A stretch of DNA of 64,000 nucleotides from Halichondria panicea (Eukaryota > Porifera > Demospongiae > Suberitida > Halichondriidae). Under the pieces are notes generated by a model, which saw only the letters and a program-made list of their open reading frames with translations, was not told where the DNA came from and made no database searches. The DNA lies in the NCBI RefSeq assembly GCF_963675165.1, contig NC_087377.1:10526632-10590631 (forward strand), written 5' to 3'. Shown one piece after another: positions 47,501 through 56,929 of the stretch (position 1 is the first letter of the stretch; each line of letters begins with the position of its first letter). Both the position numbers and the translations under genes were made by a program.

Positions 47501-50500
47501 GCTCTAGAGCCTCTATAATAATAACTCAAGCCTCAAGGAAAAAGATTTAGTTTTTACTATGCCCTTGTCTCGACTCCAGACTTGCAATTGATCGTAATAA
47601 GTGAGTCTGCAATAGTTTGGGGGCCAGACCTAATAGCTCGGGGGCAAAATCAAGTAAAGCTAGGATTTAATAGGTCTGGAGCAGAGGAGGTTGGTCATGA
47701 TTTAAACCGCGGTGAAAAGTGCTATGCAAACCCATGTTTGGCCTCTCCTCCAACCGTCTTCAACCCGCTGAGTCAGCACTTTTGTCTCCTTGCATTCCTG
47801 AGCATTTATCCTCTCTTGTATTACATCTCTTGCTAGTTTATGAATTGTAGTAGTGTAAGCCTATCATTGAAGACAGGAGTCAAAGAATCAAGGAAAGTAC
47901 TATTAGTTTCTGGCTCATTGATTCGGGTATGACTCGTTTTTTAGTGTGACTGGGTATTGTTAGCATCATCTGCTACTAGTATAGAGTGTTACAATCGTTT
48001 AATTGCAGCCGTCTGGCTTTAGCTATAGGACAGCAACTTTTCATGCTTTCCTCTTCTCCGTGCACACACATTCCTCCGTTGAAATGTGAACAACCTCCTC
48101 TGGGCCTGGAGACTCTTGCAGCATTTCCCAGAGGAGATCCGATATGCGTGCACGAATCATTACAAGTTCAGTGCATTGTGGCAGGACGTTATCATGTGAC
48201 TGCAATGACCTCAATGCACTGAACTTGTAGTGTTTCGTGCACGCATGTCGAACCTCCTCTGAGCAATTCCGTGTGCTCTAGCGGAATGTGCATGGCCAGA
48301 GCCAATGAAATGCATATCCTATGTCATATGATTTTTAACCCAATGAAATGCGAGTATTGCCTCTGTGGAATTTGGATTACAGCCAATGGAATTTGGATAC
48401 AGCCGGAGTATTGCTACATCTACTCCTTCTTTATAACGTCTAATATCACAAGTCTCTACATTCCAAGAGCACACGGAAGTGCTGCAAGAGTCTCCAGACC
48501 TCTTTCTCCTCTTCCCCCTCCCCCCTCTGAAAAAAGGTCTGGCCCGCAGACTACATCTGCAATACGTAGGCATCCTGTGGCTTTGTTGCCTGTCAGGCTC
48601 CGCCCATCTACTGACTGCCCACGTTCATTTTCACTGTGCCACCGTCAGCGAGGCAGGCTCTCTCCTTTTTCTTAACAACGGTTAGTTCTCTCTTTCTTGT
48701 TCCTCCAACTTCCCATATTTTATCTTATTGACCTGTGACAAAACGGAAAAAGGAGAGGCTGCGAAGGAGGCTACTGCTGACGTGACATTATAGATACAGG
48801 AAAAGAAACAGGAAAGAGAGGGATTGGCAACAAAAGTGCCTCGAATAGCCATCCGTGTTTCCCTGTGGTTTAATCGAGGCCGCCTAATTCAACGTTAGAA
48901 AAATGGCCAAAGACACAAAAAAGAGACAAACGATTGTTTTACTGTCAGTATAAGAATTTTACTGCTTAACTGTTTTATTACAGGGTACACTACATAGTTA
49001 AGCAGTTCTAGCTATATTATAGTAGTAGGAGGTACATAGCGTCGCATGTACCTCGCGTCGCATGTACCTCTAGCTACTTCACAACAATCGAAATTATGTT
49101 TTTGTCGTATCTAAATGATGCCTACAAGCAAGTCGAATAGAAGTGTTTGGGGGGCTTGGAAAGGTCTGTATTTACTGTAAAAGGTTAATTATTGTTCTAC
49201 CGCGTTAGGTGGGAAACACAGATGCATGGCTCATCAAGTTCTGTATTGATTTTATGTGTAGCTTATGAGTGCACGTGATTCGTTGCCAATCTCTCTCTTT
49301 CCTGTTACAGTATCTATATGCATGGTGACATGCAGCTATATATTTTAGACTTGAACTTTTGGCATACATTATTTTTAACAACAATCATGGGGTCGATCAT
49401 TACCCACTCTTTTAGTTCTGGATTCTGCCTGCATGCAGCAAAATTAATTATAATGCATCATGATAATTATAATGTTTGTGCTATTAGTAGCTTTATGTTA
49501 TGTAGCTTGGCACCTCCACAGAGGCATCAGCACCCGCGGTGTTTTCATTATAATTATTGGCCCTCCTACATTATTTATAATTATGCCACAATTATACTGG
49601 CATGCACTGCTATTCCTTTGATCTCAGATGTCAAAAGGCAACAAATATGCATCGTATAGCGTGTATATTTCGAGTGTATAACTGTTTGTGGTTTTTCCCT
49701 GATTAAGCATGTATATGTATATACTGCGAACATTTTATACCCACGAATTTAATGTCGCATGCATGCTGCAGAAAGGCTCCTATTCAAACCACAAAAACCT
49801 TTCTTAACGGTCATTCCTAACTGCTATACGGTATGTAGGTGTATATACTGTATATATATGCATGCTTACCAGTTTTCTGTCGGGCTTTGCATTTCTTGCA
49901 TTTAAAGGCAATGAATAGAGTTACTGGAACTACTGTGCTTAGAATTCCAAGAGAAGATCCAATCCCTCCAATAACGACATCTGTATTAAAAGTATTATAG
50001 TGCGTGGCAATAATTGTATAGTTTCTTACAATTATATAGATCAATTTCTCCGTCTGGTCCTAGATTCACTGTATTGCATTGTGTGCTGTATTTATTGTGT
50101 TCTCCTTTACTCTCAAGCCTTAATCCAGTGTTTCCTACAAAACATATCAAGGTGCATGGTATTTGTCTTTAATTAGTGAAAAATATGGCGAGGGAAACAC
50201 TGCATGAAACTAATAATTCAAAGCGATCAATAAAAATTTAGAGAGTTCTAAGTAGATATCTTTACCTGTGAAGGATATCGATAATTCAGGTGAATTTTGG
50301 GCCATGAATTGACTTTCAGTTCTGACATTAAGTCTTGTTGTTGGAGTGTAATCGATTATATCATTGTCTAAAACATACACAATTCCTATAGTACTGTACA
50401 TTGACCCAATAACACACTGAATGTTAGTGAGATTCATTGACGTGGCAACTTTAGTGATTTCCAAAGAAGAAAGTTGTGAATTAAAATGATATGGTGGCGG

Positions 50501-50863
50501 TAAGTATGAGTGTGGATATATTACACTATCAATAATCCACGAAGGTGCATCATGCCTTTCTTCTTGGCAATCACAACCAAACCAAGCGGAGTCTCCAGAA
50601 AGCACATGTATGTTAGTAGGCTGCGATCTAAATGTACATGATCCTGCAAAATAGCAGCAACACAATCAGTGTACACATAGAGAGACACCTTTTACTTTAT
50701 CACTCCATGCATGTTATTCACATGCAGCTGTAGCTAATGTTATAATTATCTCTTAATCATACATCGTGTCGTATTCCTTACTGAAAACATTTTGCTTACC
50801 TTTTACTCCACATAGACATAATATGTGTGATAGTAACAGCAAAGCGTAAGTGACTCTCATCAT
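44546..50863 (-). CDS. Ig-domain transmembrane receptor with ITAM-like tail
   Basis: Exons complement(join(44546..44703,49870..49980,50030..50134,50266..50643,50800..50863)) give 271 aa, all phase 1. Residues 1-21 signal peptide (MMRVTYALLLLSHILCLCG); 22-147 one Ig-like domain (AWFGCDCQ, PSWIIDSV, NIQCVIGS); 148-182 stalk; 183-219 TM (VVIGGIGSSLGILSTVVPV) followed by KCKKCKARQK; 220-271 tail with HIYEEPNLPEPVYDQI and NEAYTTV. The tail exon is about 5.2 kb from the TM exon. I assign it here because its acceptor (gatatag) has the right phase, strand and order, and its sequence is homologous to the tail of the 5306 receptor. An alternative mini-exon at 49847-49804 would give a tail of 14 residues; I judge it less likely. 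The large intron holds several nested transposons. A TATA box lies at 50928-50934. Confidence 0.7.
45121..45345. repeat. Irregular minisatellite, caactaccaactccc type
   Basis: Degenerate tandem units of 7-14 bp built from caact, accaact and gccaact, with occasional acgcgtttgaactatc and tcaagtagcaact inserts. Not a CRISPR: units are irregular and there are no unique spacers of constant length. Confidence 0.7.
45809..46712. mobile_element. Nested element with ggtggtgataaaacaggg ends
   Basis: ggtggtgataaaacagggaa at 45811 pairs with ccctgttttatcaccacccc near 46693-46712. Subterminal purine-rich and pyrimidine-rich tracts (aggaaatgagaaatgag on the left, ctcatttcctatttctt on the right) extend the inverted arms. 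Confidence 0.65.
46759..47142. mobile_element. hAT-like non-autonomous element
   Basis: Ends cagtggcagatccagagggg and ccctctttcaagaattctag followed by atccaccactg. CAGTGGCGGATCCAG-type ends are common in hAT elements. An exact 8-bp target duplication is not clear. Nested in 45498-47347. Confidence 0.6.
47682..48102. mobile_element. CAGAGGAGG-ended element, 421 bp
   Basis: Homologous to 20816-21132 (cttaaaccgcgg-like segment, caacccgctgagtcagcact). Ends cagaggaggttggtcatg and gaacaacctcctctg. Flanks ggtctggag and ggcctggag agree at 8 of 9 bases. Confidence 0.75.
48129..48261. mobile_element. CAGAGGAGA-ended hairpin, 133 bp
   Basis: Ends cagaggagatccgatatgcg and cgcatgtcgaacctcctctg, with long inner arms (cacgaatcattacaagttca against the inverse at 48215-48240). 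Flanks agcatttcc and agcaattcc agree at 8 of 9 bases. It lies only 26 bp right of the 47682 element and is itself bracketed by ggagactcttgcagc repeats (48113 and inverted at 48482). Confidence 0.65.
48791..49318. mobile_element. 528-bp inverted-repeat element
   Basis: tagatacaggaaaagaaaca with ggaaagagagggattggcaa on the left pairs with ttgccaatctctctctttcc and tgttacagtatctata on the right. A short doublet gcgtcgcatgtacctc lies near 49038-49070. No coding capacity. Confidence 0.65.
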
Positions 50864-50884
50864 AAAGACCAACCACGCTAACGA

Positions 50885-51730
50885 TATTTATATTTTAGTT
50901 ATATGGAGCTGTTGTAGGACCAAACAGTTTTATAGGCTGCAGTGTTATTTAGCTCGAGTTTCAGAGGCTATAATAATACACACTCTTGGTGGTGCATTTG
51001 TTTACCAAACTATTATAATTGCACAATAATTGCAAATTGAATGTGTCAAGATCAAATAAAATAACATGCATGAATGCTGAATCGAGGAGAAATATAGTTC
51101 AGCTTGTAATCCATAATTATTGGCTATTGCATCCAGTTGTTATAGTTAACGTATTATAGTTGCCACGAGGCAAATTATAGTACTTCAGTTCTATAGTTGT
51201 ATAATTATAAATATTCTGTACTGTGATAAGCGTACAAGTGCATGAGGTATATATATAGGATTGAGAGCAAAGGTCACCGTTAGAGTGCCCTTTGTATACT
51301 TGTTCTGCATGTGACTTCTGTCCTCATACAATCTTGACACTGCCTTGTTTACACATGATACAAAATTATACTGCAGTGCAAACTGAACTTTTGTTTATAT
51401 ATAATTATTCATTTTCTCCCAAAAGCTGTCGCTTATACTTTGCTTGTTTCCTTTAGGGACATTATAAGTTTTGTTCAATAACAATTATAATGAATTAATC
51501 ATGCACTTATAGACTAAGTTTATAAACTATTTCCGCATTAGTTACTGGGTTATTTATCTATGTTGATAACAACAGGCAGTGCAGATACAGTAACTATACT
51601 CTGACGCACGCAATGACAACAGCGAGCAATGATAAACTTCATTGGTACTGACATGAAACCATCAGGAGTGCACTCCTGATCCCATCCATAACAACTAATC
51701 ATTTTCCAGTTTCTACACGTGTCTGTTCGA
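50885..51730. repeat. Promoter region copied inverted at 56030-56466
   Basis: 50885-51210 is the reverse complement of about 56165-56466, and 51595-51730 that of about 56030-56160; the 385 bp between are missing from the other copy. The repeat begins about 22 bp upstream of the start codon of the 50863 receptor and includes its TATA box. Confidence 0.85.
50928..50934 (-). promoter_or_regulatory. TATA box of the 50863 receptor
   Basis: Minus-strand TATAAAA, 65 bp before the start codon, nearly the same spacing as at the 5306 receptor (67 bp). It is conserved in the inverted copy at 56419-56425. Confidence 0.55.
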
Positions 51731-51735
51731 TACAT
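51550..51735 (-). CDS. Possible small cysteine-rich frame
   Basis: The frame contains TDTCRNWKMISCYGWDQEC, TPDGFMS and IIARCCHCV: six cysteines in about 40 residues. The inverted duplicate at 56040-56166 keeps the frame through the cysteines and differs by a 9-bp, in-frame insertion. There is no signal peptide in the frame itself, and no splice partner was found. It may be a lone exon or chance. Confidence 0.25.
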   Translation of the reverse strand: MYRTDTCRNWKMISCYGWDQECTPDGFMSVPMKFIIARCCHCVRQSIVTVSALPVVINIDK

Positions 51736-51739
51736 AACT

Positions 51740-53390
51740 TTTCTGATAGAGCTATGTACGCCGGTATACTGCCGTGTATATGCATGTAAACTGCTGAAGA
51801 GTTACATAAAGAAAAGGTTTTCCATGAAGGTTTAAATCACTTTGTACTATCTGTGTGAGGGACTGGAGATTTAGAGTACTTAGACAGTTAAGAGAACGTT
51901 GACAATATTCACTTTTCACAGTCGATAGCACAAATCAAAATACCAAAAGGCTAAAAACATGTTAAGACCAGGCTAGGCCCTGATAAATTATGCATTTTCA
52001 CCCATTATTCTATTTTTTATCTTGAAAAATCTGCCTCATAAAAAATCCGCCGTAAAAATCTGGCCAAAAAATGCGACATAATAATTATAGACAAAATTAA
52101 GACATAAACACAGCACACAACTGACACATGACATAATTATGATTCTCAGTGTTATGTTGCTGAACTGATCCATAATATTCACCTTGAGCATTTTTTTGCT
52201 TACTGACTTGAACTAATCACCTTCAATCATTTTTTGCCATGAAAACGTTGTTACTTTACCAAAAATAGACATTGATACCTATTATTTATTAGGTAATCGT
52301 AAATTTGTTTTTGATTCCACAAGTGGCCCACTTGTGTGTACTGCAGTCCATTGAGATCAATGAAAATCATACTAAAAACGATTGATTGCAACTCCAACTT
52401 TGGGGGTTTTATTGTTTAGTTATTGTCCTTACATAATTACTATGTGACTCTCAGCATATCCCCTACAGAATAAACGGTAGGTTGTGTCTGATGAGCGATT
52501 TTTTTGTCTGTTCTTACCGTTTATCAGACACTAGCACATTTTCAGCTCTTGAAGACTTAGTAGTTGATATTTATCAATTCTTTTTTGCATACATTCATAG
52601 TAACACATGCTTGATCAGATGGTGCAAAAGAAAATTTTTTATCACTGCTTATTTCCTTAGAATGAGTATCTGAACATGCATTGTGTCTGAATATAGATGC
52701 CTTACTCTAGATGCAAACGGAAGTGTAAACCAATTAAGCACGTGAAAAATGCTGCAAATCTGATGGGCGCCACTATAGCGGTGCTAGAACAAATCCCAGA
52801 TAGGCTTGCAACCTGACCTCCCATCAGGGATGGTCAGGCTACGCCCAACTATAGCACCTCACGAATACCTTAGTTAGCTATAACCCACAGAAGGACTTTA
52901 AACAAAAATCGAGGCTCTGATTTACATGAAGTATGGTGCTGTTTGGATAGAGGGATAAAACAAACTCACGACTAGTCAGATACAAATTAAAATCTGCTGG
53001 TGTGCTGATGCCTGGGTGGATGTACATGTCATGCTTGAAAAATCTATAGAGATCTGCCCTGCTGAATCAGCTTTTAAATAAACAGTAGGTTTGGTATCTG
53101 ACACATGCAATTGTTTATGGTATAATTATTTCATTTCAGCCTTCTTATGAAAAACTCTTGCATGAATCACGATGCCTTAATTTTTGTGGCATAGAGGCAA
53201 TGAGCATAGTTCACACATGAATGCACAACAGAAAACATGCAGCATATCCACGAGTGCAATTGGTAAGAAATGGGCCTAAACGTCGGTCATGTATAGCTTA
53301 ATTGTAGGCGGTGTATCCAACACACTAATTTATTCATCTGTTATATATAGTAAGACCACACGAATAAATTCTTTTTCACAAAATGGAAAC
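51740..53390. other. Intergenic, one truncated element
   Basis: A one-ended copy of the 15066 element starts at 51972 (taggccctgataaattatgc) and fades by about 52150. A fragment resembling the 1620-1650 repeat (gtgctgatgcctgggtgg) is at about 53001. No gene supported. Confidence 0.4.
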
Positions 53391-53480
53391 TTTAGAAACT
53401 CACCATTGGCGTACTCTTTGATAGGGTGCTCTCATTTGAGTTGTTAGGTCAATAGATGCTTCTCATGCAGACACGACAGA

Positions 53481-55547
53481 TCAGACATCGTTACGGTCAC
53501 TACTCAAGCTGGTCTGTAGACACAGGTGCTGTCTATTGTTCCCACCAGGGGGACTGTAGTTGTGGGGCATGGACTTGCTACTCGAGTGAAAGTCACTAAT
53601 CTTGATAGTTAAGTTATCATTATGCATGTCCACGACTGTGTCGAGATTAGAGCCACTGACACTGTTTTGAGTGTAATTCAGTTTTGTTATGGAGGAAGAG
53701 AGAAAGTTGGAGTAGAGGGGAGAAGAGATGCCTTCTCTCGTCATCAAGGGGGTTAGTGGGGGAGAGCGTACGAACAAGCCGGCTCTACGAAGCAGGTTAG
53801 AACTGTAGAAATGAGTCAATGCATCTACTTAATCCATGCTGCTTTCCATGGCCAAGTCAAGTGAAGATGGTCGTATTCCACGAGCAGTGATAGCTGCATG
53901 TACATGTGTGTATACATGTGTGGTAGGGGGAGATTAAAAGCTTAGCTGGAGTTTGGTAGCACTATATAGGCATGCACTCTTGTAACATTGATCCATAATT
54001 ATTTACTATATACACAATAGCATAAACCAGACTAGGAAATGCATATGGGACTATTTTCAATTTAATGGCTATAACGAAAATTTAGCTCATTTTGTAGTAA
54101 AGCATCAAGCACCAACTGCGGTGAGGTATAATATACGATTGAGCAAAAACAGAAGCCTGTCTCCGTTCAGTCTCGATTGTATAAACTGATTAAATCTCTA
54201 AAGAAAACCAATTAGAACTATAGGTATAAGCAATCACTTTTGGGAGAGAGTGGAAAGTCAAAACTGTACACACACTCACCAATTTTCCTTCCTTCTTCCT
54301 ACAAACTGCTATGATCACTGCCAACAAGCAGCATTCCTCCCACCACTGCGGCAATGATCACAGAGATGATAATTATGCTCTATGAGAAAACACAACATAA
54401 TTTCTATACACATACAAGTTTCAAAAGAACAAAAATGTTATAGAAGAAACTTATAAAAATGTTATGGTGAGAGAAAAGGTGTGCATAGTGTTGACAAATG
54501 CACTGTATTTTAATCGAACTCACGATACTCAATTACATTATTACATTATTAAAGAAGGACGATACCCTTTATGGTAGATTCTACTGCAAGAGGCAGTACG
54601 TAACTTTATGGACTAACCCATAATTACTCAGTGGGTTCTGACAACCACTAACCTGATAAAGAAGTAGCCAAAGTCGCATGTATGGTGGTTGTCCAATAAT
54701 TGATGAGCAGTGCCTGACTGTGTACTCCGTATCAGGATTAAGATTTGTTATAGTTAGCTCCCCGTCTGGCACTTCCACTGACAAGATGATGAAGGGGTCT
54801 CCATTTCGCAGAACCTGGGGAATGTGATTAGAACTAAACCGGTAAAGATCCTTAATTTCCTATTAAGTTGACTTTAGTGTGTCTGTCTTTTATCAACCGA
54901 TGTTGAGGCATTGTCTACGTGAATTCATAACGTTATCACATCTTTAGTGCCTATCGTAAAATTAAACCCCAAGAATTGCATTCCAAAATGGTAAAACTCT
55001 AAGATTTGTCATCAAATCACTCGCTCCCTCCAAAAAAAGGCCGAAAGTCTTCATACCGCCACATCTCTACTACTAAAGCTAGAAGCTGCGGAGCAATGTC
55101 TATATACTTAATAAGATACCCACATTGAGTGAACAGTATAAATTACATTGGTATAGAGATTGTAACAACAATATCAAATTTTAAGTGGTTGCATGCATTT
55201 CACCCTCTCACCTTTGTTCTCAATTATCCCCACTTCGCTAAACGGTCCATCTCCCAGCTCACTCCTCCCAACCACTCTAACCTCTGCACTCTTCTCCAGT
55301 CCAGCTAGCTTCAACACAACACTGTATTCAGTATCAACACCACTGGTATCATTCCCCTCCATGGAGATAATAAAGTTAGAGTCATTGCTAGCGATAACAA
55401 GTTGTCCAGGTGAGGTGAGGACAGCAGATTGAGTATAGTTGATGATGAAATGTGTTATGGGACTTGAGCCTTTCTTGATAGAGAAGCTGAGAGTGTGGTA
55501 GCCACTGGACTGAGTTACTGTCAGTAAAGATGGCGGACTGGGAAGGG
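53481..55547 (-). pseudogene. FN3-TM receptor remnant with intracellular tail
   Basis: Recognisable exons: a complete FN3 domain 55547-55212 (PSPPSLLTVTQSSGYHTLSF to SEVGIIENK, phase 1-1), the second half of another FN3 54814-54653 (LTITNLNPDTEYTV, phase 0), a TM exon 54379-54280 (SIIIISVIIAAVVGGMLLVG) and a tail exon 53802-53481 (RRAGLFVRSPPLTPLMT to SSDRNDV-stop) with NYT and HNYSPPG but no kinase. The first half of the second FN3 is missing, and the TM exon is 100 bp where a phase-2 exit needs 98 or 101, so it stops after SDHSSL. No 5' exons: the inverted promoter copy at 56030 lies there. A decayed duplicate of the half-FN3 exon region is at about 55555-55840. Confidence 0.6.
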
Positions 55548-56029
55548 CTGGAGAGAGAGGTGTGCATAGTGCTGACATATGAACTGTATTTTATTCAGTC
55601 TCATTCACGGTACTCAATTACATCACCAAAGGAAATGTTAAAGGATGATATCCTTTTATGATAGATTCTGCTACAAGAGGGAGTTTAAAGTAACTTCATG
55701 GACTAACCCATAATTATAGTAAAGCACTCAGTGGGTTCTGGCGACCAAAGTCTCGATCTTGCATGCATGGTGGTTGATATCCGATACTCATAGCATTGAT
55801 GAGTAGTGCACTGACTGCGCGCGCGTACTCCGTGATAAGTAGGTTTGCACGGAAACGTGGATAGAACTAAACGGGTAAAGATCCTTAACTTCTCTATTAT
55901 AAAATGACCACATTCTTTTAGTCAGTCAAATCGACAAATGGTAAAGATCATTAACTCCTCTAATAGAAAATGGTTGTGTTATTGTTGATCTGTTATACAA
56001 ATCACCAAGTTTACAGACTTCAACAAGTC

Positions 56030-56466
56030 GAACAGACACGTGTAGAAACTGGAAAATGATTAGTTGTTATGGATGGGATCAGGAGTGCACTCCTGATGGT
56101 TTCATGTCAGATTCGTTAATACCAATGAAGTTTGTCATTGCTCGCTGTTGTCATTGCGTACAACTATAGAAGTACTATAATTTGCCTCGTGGCAACTATA
56201 ATACATTAACTATAACAACTGGATGCAATAGCCAATAATTATGGATTACAAGCTGAACTATATTTCTCCTCGATTCAGCATTCATGCATGTTATTTTATT
56301 TGATCTACACATTCAATTTGCAATTATTGTGCAATTATAATAGTTTAGTAAACAGATGCACCACCAAGAATGTGTATTATTATAGCCTCTGAAACTCGAG
56401 CTAAATAACACTGCAGCCTATAAAACTGTTTGGTCCTACAACAGCTCCATATAACTAAAATATAAC
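56030..56466. repeat. Inverted copy of the 50863 receptor promoter
   Basis: Reverse complement of 50885-51730 minus an internal 385 bp. It carries the TATA box (56419-56425) and ends about 22 bp before where the receptor's ATG would be. Downstream is unrelated sequence and then retrotransposon, so this is a promoter without its gene. Confidence 0.85.
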
Positions 56467-56929
56467 ATTTGCTGTATCATTTGCGGACAAAAAATTCAGC
56501 ATGTCAATTTTGTGAACAGGAAAATGATCACAATTTTAAAAAAGTATTAGATATATCTACAATCAATCAATCTGTGCATGCATCAGTCTTTGCCAGCTGT
56601 CCTAAACTAGCCTAGACTGTCCCAGATTTAAATCTAGCACCCCTGTCCCTAAAAGAAACTGTTATTCACCTCAGATATCTCGGATTTTCAAGGTTGTTGC
56701 TCTTGAGCTGGGTTATTAAGCTCCAATAAAGGTTTAGCAAGCCTGAAAAGGCTTGGAACTACTGCTAAATAAGAGTAAATCCTCAGCTTTAAACAAGAAA
56801 ACTTCGATAAAACTAGTCTAGTGATGAGCTTAGTCAATCACAGTCTAATAAGTGGACTTAGATTTTGTTTTTTTACAATTTGGCAATGCCAGGATACAAT
56901 AAATAGCAAAAGCTAGTACCATTATATAT

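Noticed and set aside
49804-49847. Short terminal exon for the 50863 receptor (tail ending AVRNDR)
   Set aside because: It keeps phase but has no family resemblance and overlaps MITE-like sequence; the 44546-44703 exon matches the tail of the 5306 receptor and also keeps phase.
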